Origin: Sphingomonas kyeonggiensis
GTDB lineage: Bacteria; Pseudomonadota; Alphaproteobacteria; Sphingomonadales; Sphingomonadaceae
Direction of reading: 5' to 3'
DNA: 64,000 bases
NCBI RefSeq assembly: GCF_030812785.1
Contig: NZ_JAUSTJ010000001.1
Coordinates: forward strand, 1,845,348-1,909,347
Numbering within the stretch: position 1 is the stretch's first letter; every line of letters starts with the position of its first letter. Positions 1 to 8,543 of this stretch are shown piece by piece. Under the pieces are notes generated by a model, which did not search any database, was not told where the DNA came from, and worked only from the letters and a program-made list of their open reading frames with translations. A program made the translations under genes and the position numbers.

Positions 1-93
1 ATCCTCGCCGCGCATGGCGGGGGCATCTCGGCGGCGAACCAGGCACAGGGCGGTGCCCTGTTCCAGGTGACGCTGCCGCCGATTTCGGGCTGA
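1..93 (+). CDS. C-terminal fragment of a sensor histidine kinase
   Basis: The window opens inside a reading frame that ends at a TGA after 30 codons. The residues (AHGGGISAANQAQGGALFQVTLP, shown here only as its pattern: glycine-rich turn, then hydrophobic strand ending in LP) match the last strand of a HATPase_c kinase domain, where the G2 region is followed by a G-A-x-F-x-V-x-L-P tail. Only the end is present, so partner, sensor domain and length are unknown. The next gene lies on the other strand, so this kinase gene ends its own unit here. Confidence 0.5.
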   Translation: MLAAHGGGISAANQAQGGALFQVTLPPISG

Positions 94-132
94 CGCCCGG
101 CGGCGCTGGGGACACCGCCGGGCGTCTCCGCT

Positions 133-954
133 TCAGCTGCGCAGGAAGGCGAGCAGATCGGCGTTGAACCGATCGGCATGCGTCGCGGTCAGGCCATGAG
201 GGAGGCCCGGATAGAAGAGCGACTGTGCGCCCTGCACCAGCTTGGCGGATTTGTGGGCCGAGTCCGCGATCGGCACGATCTGGTCGTCCTCGCCGTGGAC
301 GATCAGCGTCGGCACGTCGAACTTCTTGAGGTCCTCGGTGAAGTCGGTCTCGCTGAATGCCTTGATGCACTCATAAGCGTTCTTCAGGCCGGCCTGCATG
401 CTGATCAGCCAGAACTCGTCGAGCAGGCTCTGCGACACGTTCGCGTCCGGGCGATTGGCGCTGAAGAAGGGGATCGCGAAGTCCTTGTAGAATTGCGAGC
501 GGTTCTTGAGGATGTCCCTGCGCAGCCCGTCGAACACGCTGAACGGCAGGCCATCGGGGTTGGCGGCGCTCTGTACCATCACCGGCGGCACCGCACCGAG
601 CAGCACGGCCTTTTTCACGCGGCCCGTGCCGTGGCGGCCGATATAGCGCGCGACCTCGCCGCCGCCGGTCGAATGGCCGACCATGGTGATGTCCTGCAGG
701 TCGAGCGCCGCGAACAGCTGCTCGAGATCATCGGCATAGGTATCCATCTCGTTGCCCGTGCCGGTCTGGGCCGACTTGCCATGGCCGCGGCGATCATGCG
801 CGATGCAGCGATAGCCCTGCTCGGCGAGGAACTGCATCTGACCGCTCCACGCGTCCGAGCTGAGCGGCCAGCCATGCGAGAAGGTGACGACCGGGCCCTG
901 GCCCCAGTCCTTGTAGTGCATCATGTGTCCGTCGCTGGTGGTGAACATCGGCAT
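133..954 (-). CDS. Alpha/beta hydrolase, non-heme chloroperoxidase-like
   Basis: A 273-residue serine hydrolase of the alpha/beta fold with no signal peptide, so probably cytosolic. The nucleophile elbow GHSTGG places the serine at residue 95; GEDDQIVP gives the acid at about Asp224 and LPHG the histidine at about 253. The N-terminal HGWP oxyanion-hole motif and HDRRGHG are typical of the cofactor-free haloperoxidase/esterase group. Members hydrolyse esters and can make peracids; the physiological substrate is unknown. It is transcribed divergently from the reductase operon starting at 1278, which also encodes a hydrolase, so a shared stress or detoxification role is an inference. Confidence 0.85.
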   Translation of the reverse strand: MPMFTTSDGHMMHYKDWGQGPVVTFSHGWPLSSDAWSGQMQFLAEQGYRCIAHDRRGHGKSAQTGTGNEMDTYADDLEQLFAALDLQDITMVGHSTGGGEVARYIGRHGTGRVKKAVLLGAVPPVMVQSAANPDGLPFSVFDGLRRDILKNRSQFYKDFAIPFFSANRPDANVSQSLLDEFWLISMQAGLKNAYECIKAFSETDFTEDLKKFDVPTLIVHGEDDQIVPIADSAHKSAKLVQGAQSLFYPGLPHGLTATHADRFNADLLAFLRS

Positions 955-1277
955 CGAGTGTCTCCCTGGATGCGCGCCGCACGACCCGCCACGGGCCGCC
1001 TCCCGGCGGAGAGGGGCTAGGGGAGGGCGTGCCTCCCGGTCGATCGCACCTCCGGGGGAGCCCGGTGGGGCAAGGGGAGGGGCAGGGCTCGCCCAAGGTC
1101 GGGCATTGCGATGCGCAGGTATCGGTTCCGCCGCGTGGCCCTGCGCCGAGGTGGCGGAACCTGCACCTTGGGAGAGGGGTGCCTGCCAAATAGCGAGGGT
1201 CGCGCATGCCTCTGCACGATGGAGGCGCGGGGGGCGATCGATGATCCTGCCCTCCAGTTCGAATGCGGAGACGGGAC
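955..1277. other. Divergent intergenic region with inverted repeat
   Basis: This 323-base gap separates two divergent transcription units, so it should hold both promoters; I could not pick convincing -35/-10 pairs. It contains a perfect 9-bp inverted repeat, GGTTCCGCC at 1124-1132 and GGCGGAACC at 1153-1161, with partial pairing beyond it (GGT/ACC three bases further out). The left part carries C/G-rich runs resembling the repeat elements found elsewhere in the window. No credible ORF is seen. Confidence 0.6.
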
Positions 1278-2030
1278 ATGCGCATTACCGTGGTGGGAGG
1301 CACCGGCCTGGTCGGCACGCGGCTGGTCCGCCAGCTCGAGTCGGCGGACCACCAGGTGGCGGTCGCGGCACGGGCGACTGGCGTGGACATCGTCACCGGT
1401 ACGGGGCTCGACCGGGCACTGGACGGTGCCGAGGCGGTCATCGACGTCTCCAGTCCCGGCTATGCCGACGCAGTGGAGATGCTGCGCTTCTTCGAGCAAG
1501 CCGGCGCCACGCTGCTCGCCGCCGAGCAGGCGGCGGGGATCGCGCACCACATCACCTTCTCCGCTATCGGTGCCGAGCGGATCGGAGACGGCTATTATCG
1601 CGCCAAACGCGCGCAGGAACGGCTGATCGCGGGATCGGGCATCCCCTTCACCATCGTCCGCTCGACGCCGCTGTTCGAATATATCCATGACGTGATCGAC
1701 GCCGGGCGCAGCGAGGCGGAAGTTCGGGTGCCGCCGATCCGCGTCCAGCCGATCGCGACGGAGGACGCGGCGCGGGTGCTGATGCAGGTGGCGCTGCGCG
1801 CGCCGGTCAATGCGGTGCTCGAGGTCGCCGGGCCCAACAGCTACGCGCTGCCGGGCCTCGCCCAGCAGATGCTGACCGCAGGCGAGGATTTTCGCCCCGT
1901 GCTGACCGACGCCGATGCCCGCTTCTTCGGCGCGCGGCTGGGCGAAGAGAGGCTCGTCTCCGATGCTGCGGTGGGGCCGGGCGAGACGGGTCTCGAGACC
2001 TGGCTCCGCGGCGCGCTCGCGCCAGCCTGA
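1278..2030 (+). CDS. NmrA/SDR-type NAD(P)-binding reductase, paralog 1
   Basis: A 250-residue atypical short-chain dehydrogenase of the NmrA/NAD(P)H-binding type. The N-terminal Rossmann motif is GGTGLVG, and the body carries IDVSS, the [12 protein letters not shown] block and [13 protein letters not shown] start it at ATG 1278 (MRITVVGG) rather than 1263, because a purine-rich GGAGACGG lies just upstream and the Rossmann strand follows at once. It is the first gene of a unit running to 6728 and is paralogous to the genes at 2055 and 5173. Such proteins act as quinone or isoflavone-type reductases or as redox sensors. The exact substrate cannot be read from the sequence. Confidence 0.85.
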   Translation: MRITVVGGTGLVGTRLVRQLESADHQVAVAARATGVDIVTGTGLDRALDGAEAVIDVSSPGYADAVEMLRFFEQAGATLLAAEQAAGIAHHITFSAIGAERIGDGYYRAKRAQERLIAGSGIPFTIVRSTPLFEYIHDVIDAGRSEAEVRVPPIRVQPIATEDAARVLMQVALRAPVNAVLEVAGPNSYALPGLAQQMLTAGEDFRPVLTDADARFFGARLGEERLVSDAAVGPGETGLETWLRGALAPA

Positions 2031-2054
2031 ACCCATCCATCGAAAGGACGCAAC

Positions 2055-2816
2055 ATGAAGATCGTGGTGATTGGCGGCACTGGCCTGATCGGGTCGAAGA
2101 CCGTCGCCCTGCTGGCGAAGGAAGGGCACGAGGTGTTCGCCGCCGCACCCAACACCGGTGTCGACACGCTGACCGGCGAGGGGCTCGACCAGGCGCTGCA
2201 CGGCGCCGACGTGGTGATCGACGTCTCCAACTCGCCGACGCTCGACGGCCCGGCGGCGCTCGACTTCTTCGAAAAGGCCGGGCGCAACATCGCCGCCGCC
2301 GAGAAGAAGGCGGGCGTGCGCCACCATATCGCGCTCTCGGTGGTCGGCACCGAGCGGCTCCAGGCCAGCGGCTATTTCCAGGCCAAGCTCGCCCAGGAAA
2401 AGGGCATCGCCGCATCGGGCATCCCGTTCACGCTGATCCACGCGACGCAGTTCTTCGAGTTCCTGCGCGGCATCGCCAATTCGGCGACCGAGGGCGACAC
2501 GGTCCGCCTGTCGCCGGCGCGCTTCCAGCCGATGGCGGCGCAGGACGTCGCCGAGGCGGTCGCCCGTGCGGCGCTGTCCGAGCCGGTCAACGGCCTGATC
2601 GAAGTGGCCGGCCCGCAGGCCTGGCGCATCGACGAACTGGTCGCGCAGGTGCTGGCGTTCGACAAGGATCCGCGCCGCGTGGTCGCCGATCCGGCGGCGC
2701 CCTATTTCGGCGTCACCATAGACGACGCCTCGCTGATGCCGGGGCGGGACGCCCGGCTGGGTACTACCGGCTTCGACTGGTGGCTCGCCAATGTGCCCGC
2801 GCCGGTGGCGAAATGA
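2055..2816 (+). CDS. NmrA/SDR-type NAD(P)-binding reductase, paralog 2
   Basis: A 253-residue paralog of the preceding protein, 24 bases downstream and preceded by a GAAAGGA ribosome-binding site. It has GGTGLIG for dinucleotide binding, VVIDVSN, RHHIALSVVGTERL, SGYFQAKLAQE and a conserved TQFFEF segment. In SDR enzymes an active-site Tyr-Lys pair is expected; the tyrosine and lysine of the GYFQAK block could play that role, but this is an inference. Its ATGA stop/start overlap with the next gene at 2813 indicates translational coupling. Cytosolic; substrate unknown. Confidence 0.87.
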   Translation: MKIVVIGGTGLIGSKTVALLAKEGHEVFAAAPNTGVDTLTGEGLDQALHGADVVIDVSNSPTLDGPAALDFFEKAGRNIAAAEKKAGVRHHIALSVVGTERLQASGYFQAKLAQEKGIAASGIPFTLIHATQFFEFLRGIANSATEGDTVRLSPARFQPMAAQDVAEAVARAALSEPVNGLIEVAGPQAWRIDELVAQVLAFDKDPRRVVADPAAPYFGVTIDDASLMPGRDARLGTTGFDWWLANVPAPVAK

Positions 2817-3259
2817 GCGCGCGTGCACACCCCGCCCGCGATGACAGGCCGGTGCTTCGCCAGCTCTGCGTGTCGCTCGCGATGCTGCTCGGCGTCGGCG
2901 GGCTGCTCAACGGCATCTACATGCTGATCTCGCCGGTCGGCTGGTATTTCGCAGTGCCCGGCGTGACCACCACCGGCCCGTTCAACCAGCACTTCATCCG
3001 CGACATCGGAATCATCTTCCTGTTCATCGGCGCCGCCTTCCTGATCGGCACGGTGCGGCACCAGATGCGGGCGGTGCTGTGGGGCGGGGCGACGCTGTGG
3101 CTCGCCTGCCACGCGCTCTTCCATTTCTGGGAGGTCGCGGCCGGCATCTGCGGTCCCTCGGTGCTGCTGCGCGACTTCCCCGCCGTCACGCTCCCCGCGC
3201 TGATCGGCGCCGGGCTCACCCTCTTCGCGCTGCGCGACCCTTTGCCTGCGCGCCCCTGA
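2813..3259 (+). CDS. Small integral membrane protein of unknown function
   Basis: A 148-residue protein with about four hydrophobic helices: residues ~17-38, ~60-80, ~85-105 and ~120-140. The start at 2813 overlaps the upstream stop (ATGA) and was preferred to 2780, which lies inside the previous gene. A short motif FIRDIGIIFLF precedes helix 2. I do not recognise a family with certainty; similar small membrane proteins accompany AhpD-like and reductase genes. Position inside the operon between a reductase and an AhpD-like peroxidase suggests a role in the same stress response, but nothing in the sequence shows an activity. Confidence 0.75.
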   Translation: MSARAHPARDDRPVLRQLCVSLAMLLGVGGLLNGIYMLISPVGWYFAVPGVTTTGPFNQHFIRDIGIIFLFIGAAFLIGTVRHQMRAVLWGGATLWLACHALFHFWEVAAGICGPSVLLRDFPAVTLPALIGAGLTLFALRDPLPARP

Positions 3260-3283
3260 TCCATCCAAGCAAGGAGAACATCC

Positions 3284-3748
3284 ATGACCCCGCGTATGAA
3301 CATCTTCGAGGTCGCCGGCGAAGGCACCAAGGCGATGATCGGCGTCGAGACCGCGATCGCCAAGTCCGGCCTCGATTCCAGCCTGCTCCACCTGGTTAAG
3401 ATCCGCGCCTCGCAGATCAACGGCTGCGCCTTCTGCATCGACATGCACGTGAAGGATGCAGTGAAGTCGGGCGAGAGCCACCAGCGCCTCCACCTGCTCG
3501 ACGGCTGGCGCGATTCGCCGGCGTTTACCGATCGCGAGCGTGCCGCGCTCAACTGGACCGAGGCGCTCACCCGTATCGCCAAGACGCATGCGCCGGACGC
3601 CGACTACGCGATGCTCCAGGCCCAGTTCAACGAGACCGAGATCGCCTGGCTGACGCTGGCGATCGGCGCGATCAACCTGTGGAACCGCGTGCAGATCGGC
3701 CTTCGCGCGGTGCACCCGGTCGAGGTCCCGGCGGCCGCGGCGGCCTGA
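3284..3748 (+). CDS. AhpD-fold carboxymuconolactone decarboxylase family protein
   Basis: A 154-residue protein of the CMD/AhpD fold. The redox centre is clear: INGCAFCIDMH, a CxxC followed three residues later by His, as in AhpD alkylhydroperoxidases. The C-terminal part (LTLAIGAINLWNRV) is the typical second helical repeat. It lies 24 bases after the membrane protein, with AAGGAGAA upstream of the ATG. Members reduce peroxides through a thiol relay or act as thiol-disulfide partners of other enzymes. A protective role beside three reductases and a GST is a reasonable inference. Confidence 0.88.
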   Translation: MTPRMNIFEVAGEGTKAMIGVETAIAKSGLDSSLLHLVKIRASQINGCAFCIDMHVKDAVKSGESHQRLHLLDGWRDSPAFTDRERAALNWTEALTRIAKTHAPDADYAMLQAQFNETEIAWLTLAIGAINLWNRVQIGLRAVHPVEVPAAAAA

Positions 3749-3815
3749 CCGGTCGGGCCGCGGGGTGGCTCCCCCTCCGCACCCCGCGGCCCCCTCTCTG
3801 AAAAGGAGCTCGGTG

Positions 3816-4550
3816 ATGGTTCCTCAGACCCCGGTCCTGCACGGACAGGAGATACTGCCGCCCTTGCGTCCGGCAGCGGGCGGCGAGGTCGCGCTCGCCG
3901 CGGCTGGCATGCTCCATGACCTGGGCAATCTGGTCCAGATCGCAACGTCCGCGCTCAATATCCTGGCGCGGACGCCGGACATGCCGGTGACCCATCGCGA
4001 GCCGCTCCTCCATCGCGCCCGCACCTCGCTCGATCATGCGGGTACGATCCTCCACCAGAACATGGCGCAGGCCAGCGCCCGGGCGATGGCGAACCTGCAC
4101 TGCGATGTCGCGGAATGCCTTGCCGATATCGTCGCGCTGATCGCCGGCGGCGAGGATCGGCTGCTGCGTGTCGTCGTAATCGCCGAGCCCGGGCTGCCTG
4201 CCCTGGCATGTGATCCGATCGGGCTGCGCCGGGCGCTACTCAACCTGGTCCTCAACGCGCGCGACGCGATGAGCGGGCAGGGGACCGTGTGGATCGAGGC
4301 ACGCGCATTTCCTTCGACGGTGACGCTAAGCGTCCGCGATCACGGTGCCGGCATGTCGCCCGCGACGCTCGCCCGCGTCTTCGATCCCTTCTTCACCACA
4401 AAGCGCGACGGGCTGGGCGGCATCGGCCTGCCGATGGTCGAGCGCTTCGCCCGAAGTGCCGGTGGCGGCGTCTCGATCGAGAGCGAAGCCGGCATCGGCA
4501 CCCTCGTCACCCTGCATTTGCCCGCAGCTTTTCAGGAGTCCCGATCATGA
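3816..4550 (+). CDS. Soluble sensor histidine kinase without input domain
   Basis: A 244-residue kinase. I use ATG 3816, which follows AAAAGGAGCT, not the longer frame from 3765. The phosphoacceptor box is MLHDLGNLVQ (His near residue 32), the N box LNLVLNARDAM, and the G boxes VRDHGAGM and GGIGLPMVERF, with DPFFTTK between them, so the HisKA-like and HATPase domains are complete. There is no transmembrane helix and only ~25 residues before the H box, so there is no recognisable sensor domain. No response regulator is in the operon. It sits between AhpD-like and GST genes and overlaps the latter by 4 bases. Confidence 0.85.
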   Translation: MVPQTPVLHGQEILPPLRPAAGGEVALAAAGMLHDLGNLVQIATSALNILARTPDMPVTHREPLLHRARTSLDHAGTILHQNMAQASARAMANLHCDVAECLADIVALIAGGEDRLLRVVVIAEPGLPALACDPIGLRRALLNLVLNARDAMSGQGTVWIEARAFPSTVTLSVRDHGAGMSPATLARVFDPFFTTKRDGLGGIGLPMVERFARSAGGGVSIESEAGIGTLVTLHLPAAFQESRS

Positions 4551-5176
4551 AGCTCTATTATGCCCCCGGCGCCTGCAGCCTGTCCGGCCGGATCTCGCTG
4601 CACGAGGCCGGCCTCGCCGCCGAGTTCGAGCGGGTCGACATCAAGACCAAGACGACCGAGCACGGCTATGACTATACCGCGATCAACCCGCGCGGCTATG
4701 TGCCGCTGCTCGTCCTCGACGACGGCAATGCGGTGAGCGAGAACACCGCGATCCTCGAATTCATCGCCGGCATGGACGCCAGCCTGACCCCCGGCGGTCC
4801 GCTCGGCCGCACCCGGTTGATCGAAATGCTCTCCTGGCTGTCAACCGAGCTGCATGTCGCCTTCAAGCCCTTCTGGCATTCGGAGGAAGAGGCCGAGCGC
4901 GCGGCGGCCAGCGAGGCGGTGGCCAGGCGGCTGGCGCTGATCGAGGAGCATATCAACGAACTCTACCTGTTCGGTCCGCGCTTCACCGTCGCCGATGCCT
5001 ATCTGTTCGTCATGCTGCGCTGGGCGCAGGCGTTCGGCGTGCCGATGTCCGCCGACATGCTCGGCTATTTCGAACGCGTCGCAGAGCGCCCGACGGTTCG
5101 CCAGGCGCTGATGGAGGAGGGGCTGTTCGTACCGCTCCCCTCGGTCGACACCTCTTCGATCGAGGCGCTGATATGA
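4547..5176 (+). CDS. Glutathione S-transferase, beta-class-like
   Basis: A 209-residue GST. The N-terminal thioredoxin-fold domain starts MKLYYAPGACSLS, where the cysteine near residue 10 is the residue characteristic of bacterial beta-class GSTs; NPRGYVPLLVLDDG holds the cis-proline, and SENTAILEFIA the glutathione gamma-glutamyl site. The helical C-terminal domain contains FTVADAYLFVMLRW with the N-capping box. ATG 4547 overlaps the kinase stop. It conjugates or reduces electrophiles and hydroperoxides in the cytosol. Its stop overlaps the start of the next gene (ATGA at 5173). Confidence 0.92.
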   Translation: MKLYYAPGACSLSGRISLHEAGLAAEFERVDIKTKTTEHGYDYTAINPRGYVPLLVLDDGNAVSENTAILEFIAGMDASLTPGGPLGRTRLIEMLSWLSTELHVAFKPFWHSEEEAERAAASEAVARRLALIEEHINELYLFGPRFTVADAYLFVMLRWAQAFGVPMSADMLGYFERVAERPTVRQALMEEGLFVPLPSVDTSSIEALI

Positions 5177-5943
5177 AGGTCGCGGTGATCGGCAGCCGCG
5201 GCCGGATCGGCGAGCGGCTGGTGCGCAACCTGCGCCAGGAGGATTTGCGCGTCGTCGAGGCCTCGCGCAGCACCGGCGTGGACAGCTTCACCGGTGCCGG
5301 GCTCGACGCCGCGCTGGACGGCGCCGAGGTGGTGATCGACGTCACCAACGTCTCGCCCGATGACGGCGATGCGGCGATGCGCTTCTTCGAGACATCGAGC
5401 CGCAACCTGCTCGATGCCGGGCGGCGCGCGGGCGTGCGGCACCATGTCGTGCTGTCGATCGTCGGCACCGACGGGCTGCTCGCCAGCGGTTATTTCCGCG
5501 GCAAGAAGCTGCAGGAGGAGATGGCCGCCGGATCGGGCATCCCGTTCACCATCCTGCGCTCCACCCAGTTCTTCGAGTTCATCAGCTCTGTGGTGCAGGC
5601 CGGGACCGAACGCGACATCCGGATCGCGCCGGCACTGGTCCAGCCGATCGCCGGCGAGGACCTGGCCGACATGCTGGCCGACGCGGTGTTCAGCGATCCG
5701 TTCAACGGCATGCTCGAGGTCGCCGGCCCCGAGCGGCTGCGGCTCGACGCTGTCGCCGTCGAGATCGCCACCGCGCAGGAGGATCCGCGTCGGATCGTCG
5801 CCGACGCCGCCGCGCCCTATTTCGGTGCCGAGCTCGGCGAGCATTCGCTGCTGCCGGGCGCCGAAGCGCGGATCGCCAGGCTCACCTTCGACGACTGGCT
5901 GCGCGACAGCCTCCAGCCCCACCGCATCTCCATTCCCAATTGA
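5173..5943 (+). CDS. NmrA/SDR-type NAD(P)-binding reductase, paralog 3
   Basis: The third paralog in this operon, 256 residues. It keeps VVIDVTN, RHHVVLSIVGTDGL, SGYFRGKKLQEE and TQFFEF, which align over the whole length with the protein at 2055. Its Rossmann loop is GSRGRIG rather than GGTGLIG; the three-glycine spacing is intact but the neighbouring residues are charged, which may change NADP/NAD preference or weaken binding (inference). It starts by ATGA overlap with the GST. Cytosolic reductase or redox sensor; substrate unknown. Confidence 0.86.
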   Translation: MKVAVIGSRGRIGERLVRNLRQEDLRVVEASRSTGVDSFTGAGLDAALDGAEVVIDVTNVSPDDGDAAMRFFETSSRNLLDAGRRAGVRHHVVLSIVGTDGLLASGYFRGKKLQEEMAAGSGIPFTILRSTQFFEFISSVVQAGTERDIRIAPALVQPIAGEDLADMLADAVFSDPFNGMLEVAGPERLRLDAVAVEIATAQEDPRRIVADAAAPYFGAELGEHSLLPGAEARIARLTFDDWLRDSLQPHRISIPN

Positions 5944-5954
5944 GGAGGATATCC

Positions 5955-6728
5955 ATGCGTTTCTCGACACTTTTGCTGCCCGCCGCACTGCTCCTCTCCG
6001 GCGGCGCCCATGCCCAGACCAAACCCGAGAAGCCGGTGATCGTGCTGGTCCACGGTGCCTTTGCCGAAAGCGCCAGCTGGGAGCCGGTGATCACCCGGCT
6101 GGAGAAGGACGGCTATACCGTCATCGCCGCCGCCAACCCGCTGCGCAGCGTGGCGAGCGACGGGGCCGCGGTCTCGGCGGTGGTCAAGTCGATCAAGGGG
6201 CCCGTCGTATTGGTCGGCCACAGCTATGGCGGCCCGGTGATCACCGAGGCGGCGAACGGCAATCCGAACATCAGGGCGCTGGTCTATGTCGCGGGCTTCG
6301 CCCCGGAAACCGGGGAATCGAGCTTCTCGCTTTCGGGCAAGTTCCCGGGCAGCACGCTGGGTGAGGCGCTGACCGCGGTTCCGCTGCCGGATGGCGGGCA
6401 GGACCTCTATATCCAGCCGGCGAAGTTCCATGCCCAGTTCGCCGCGGACGTGCCCGCAGGCCAGGCTGCGGTGATGGCGGCCACCCAGCGACCGATCACG
6501 ATGAAGGCGCTTCAGGAGCCCACGGGAGTCGCGGCCTGGAAGACGCTGCCGAACTACATGATCTATGGCACCGCCGACCGGAATATCCCCGCCGCGGTGA
6601 TGAAGTTCATGGCCGAGCGGGCGCATTCCCGGAAGACGGTGGAGATTCCCGGCGGCTCGCATGCCCTGATGGTCTCGCACCCCGCGGAGGTCGCGGCGCT
6701 GATCGAGGATGCGGCAGCGGCGAAATAG
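5955..6728 (+). CDS. Secreted alpha/beta hydrolase
   Basis: A 257-residue alpha/beta hydrolase with a cleavable signal peptide (residues 1-20, ending AHA before QTKPE), so periplasmic. The nucleophile elbow is GHSYGG with Ser90; YGTADRNIP supplies the likely acid and GGSHALMVSHP the histidine near the C terminus. I start it at ATG 5955 after GAGGAGGAT instead of 5940. It resembles the salicylate-esterase/hydroxynitrile-lyase-like group often annotated as alpha/beta hydrolase next to oxidoreductases. It is the last gene of the unit and is convergent with the DUF3325 gene. Confidence 0.87.
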   Translation: MRFSTLLLPAALLLSGGAHAQTKPEKPVIVLVHGAFAESASWEPVITRLEKDGYTVIAAANPLRSVASDGAAVSAVVKSIKGPVVLVGHSYGGPVITEAANGNPNIRALVYVAGFAPETGESSFSLSGKFPGSTLGEALTAVPLPDGGQDLYIQPAKFHAQFAADVPAGQAAVMAATQRPITMKALQEPTGVAAWKTLPNYMIYGTADRNIPAAVMKFMAERAHSRKTVEIPGGSHALMVSHPAEVAALIEDAAAAK

Positions 6729-6747
6729 CTGGTCGTCGGGCGCCGTT

Positions 6748-7071
6748 TCAGACGAACGGCGCCACCAGCACCATCAGCGCGGCGACCGGCACCACGGCGC
6801 GCGGCACCGCCGGGCGGTAGGTGAGGCCGAGCAGGAGGATCGCGCTGACCAGAGGAATCAGCCCGAACCACAGGACGAGTGCCTGGCCGCCATCGCGCGC
6901 GAAGGCCGCCAGGAGCGCGGAGAGCGCCACCAGCACCCAGCCATAGCGGGCCGGATGGCGGAGCGCCGAGAGCTTGGACTGCGCGCCGAGCAGGGGTGGG
7001 GCGTGGCGCGACATGCCGGCGGCAAGGGCGAACATGCCGAGATAGAGCAGGCCGGTGATGGCGAGGGTCAT
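6748..7071 (-). CDS. DUF3325-family small membrane protein
   Basis: A 107-residue protein with about three to four hydrophobic helices (MTLAITGLLYLGMFALAAGM, then ~45-65, ~68-85 and ~88-107). It is the last gene of the receptor operon and its ATG overlaps the PepSY gene stop (ATGA, 7068-7071). DUF3325 proteins are found almost only beside PepSY and DUF3649 proteins in siderophore uptake operons, and this context rather than a motif supports the call. Inner membrane; possibly part of a periplasmic ferrisiderophore reductase complex (inference). Confidence 0.75.
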   Translation of the reverse strand: MTLAITGLLYLGMFALAAGMSRHAPPLLGAQSKLSALRHPARYGWVLVALSALLAAFARDGGQALVLWFGLIPLVSAILLLGLTYRPAVPRAVVPVAALMVLVAPFV

Positions 7072-8543
7072 GTTGCGGCGTGTCTCTTGCGCTCGGGACG
7101 TTTCGCCGGACCGCGCAGCTGCTTCCGGACGAGCAGCGCCAGGCTGGCGGCGGTGGCGAGCAGCACCGCCGACATCATGCTCGGTGGCAGGCCGATGAGT
7201 GCCGAGACCGCGCAGGCGAGGGCGGTGGCGCCGGTGAGGAGGGGCCAGGACCAGCGGGGCTTGAGTGCGATGCCGATCGCCAGTGCGGCGGCGGCGGTCC
7301 ACAATGCGATCGATACCTCGAGCTCGGCGCGGCCATTCAGGCCGAGGGGGAGCAGGCGGTTGGCGAGCAGATAGGCGGCGCAACCAAGGGGGACTCCTCC
7401 CAGAAAGCCGGCATTGAGGCGTTCCAGGATACGGTTTCCGAGCGAGAGCGGCGCGCGTTCGCGGCGTTTCACGATCCAGAGGACCATTCCCGTCGCAATT
7501 GCGAGCGTCAGCATCACGCCGCCGAGGAAATAGAGCCAGCGCGTCGCGAGCGGAGCGAAGCGGGCCATGTGGAGGCCGTAGACGATATTGTAGGTCTGGA
7601 TCGCCCCGCGCGTCTCGCGCCAGGTGCCGAGCGGCTTGCCGGTGACGCCGTCGAAGCTGATCTGGGACGGGTTGAAGCCGATCTGGTCGGCATCCGAGCG
7701 ATAGACGGTGACCAGCGCGGCCTTGTCGCCGGGGTTGAGGACATAGACCCGGCCGATCGTGCCGCCCAGCTGCCGCTGCGCCTCGCGCAGCATCGGCGCG
7801 ACCGGGGCGAGCGCCGCCTTCTCGCCGGTCGGCGCGCGCTGGGTGAAACCGGGGGTGAAGTCCTGATAGAATTTCGCCAGATCGCTGCCGTAGAGCGCGG
7901 TGATCCCCCAGGGCATCGACAGCGAGGCAAGCGTGACCAGCCCGGTGAAGGTGATCATCAGGTGGAAGGGCGTGGCGAGCACGCCCAGCGCATTGTGCCC
8001 GTCGAGCCAGGAGCGCTGGCCCTTGGCGGGGCGGAAGGTGAAATAGTCCTTGAAGATGCGGCGGTGCGCGATGATCCCGGTGATCAGCGCGACCAGCATG
8101 AACATCGCCGCGAGCGAGGCGAGCAGCCGGCCCCAGGGATAGGGCAGCTCGAGCTCGAAATGCAGCCGGTAGAAGAACTCGCCGCCCAGCGTCTCGCGCG
8201 GGGCCGCCGCACCGCTCACCGGATCGAGCGCGCGGTAGAGGAAGGCGCCGTCGCTGTCGTACGCGGCCTCGACCGTGTTGCTCCGGTCGTTCGGTGCGGT
8301 GAGGTACCAGCCGGTCGAGCCCTTGCTGTTCTTCGCCAGCCAGTCGGTCGCCGCCTGCACCGCATCGGCCGGATCGGCGGTGGCGACGGTCTCCGGGCGC
8401 ATCCATTGGCCGATCTCGGGCTTGAACACGCTGAGTGTGCCGGCGAGGCACATGACGAACAGCACCCAGCCGAGCAGCAGACCGACCCAGCCATGGAGCC
8501 AGGCCATGACCTGGCGGACGCCTTCGCGGACCGCGGCGCTCAT
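7068..8543 (-). CDS. PepSY-associated inner membrane protein (siderophore operon)
   Basis: A 491-residue membrane protein of the PepSY_TM family. The first helix (GWVGLLLGWVLFVMCLAGTLSVF) is the typical start, followed by a periplasmic PepSY region, a second helix near FMLVALITGIIAH and a LVTLASLSMPWG block. A helix-rich C-terminal part has four or more segments. Start 8543 overlaps the DUF3649 stop and is preferred over 8618. Related proteins (FoxB/FsrB type) reduce ferric siderophores in the periplasm using heme-binding helices. The histidines in the first helices (LHGWVG, TGIIAHRRI, DGHNALG) fit heme ligands, which I infer from family knowledge. Confidence 0.85.
   Translation of the reverse strand: MSAAVREGVRQVMAWLHGWVGLLLGWVLFVMCLAGTLSVFKPEIGQWMRPETVATADPADAVQAATDWLAKNSKGSTGWYLTAPNDRSNTVEAAYDSDGAFLYRALDPVSGAAAPRETLGGEFFYRLHFELELPYPWGRLLASLAAMFMLVALITGIIAHRRIFKDYFTFRPAKGQRSWLDGHNALGVLATPFHLMITFTGLVTLASLSMPWGITALYGSDLAKFYQDFTPGFTQRAPTGEKAALAPVAPMLREAQRQLGGTIGRVYVLNPGDKAALVTVYRSDADQIGFNPSQISFDGVTGKPLGTWRETRGAIQTYNIVYGLHMARFAPLATRWLYFLGGVMLTLAIATGMVLWIVKRRERAPLSLGNRILERLNAGFLGGVPLGCAAYLLANRLLPLGLNGRAELEVSIALWTAAAALAIGIALKPRWSWPLLTGATALACAVSALIGLPPSMMSAVLLATAASLALLVRKQLRGPAKRPERKRHAAT

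Noticed and set aside
1017..2828. 603-codon open frame on the minus strand
   Set aside because: Antisense to two clear reductase genes with Rossmann motifs.
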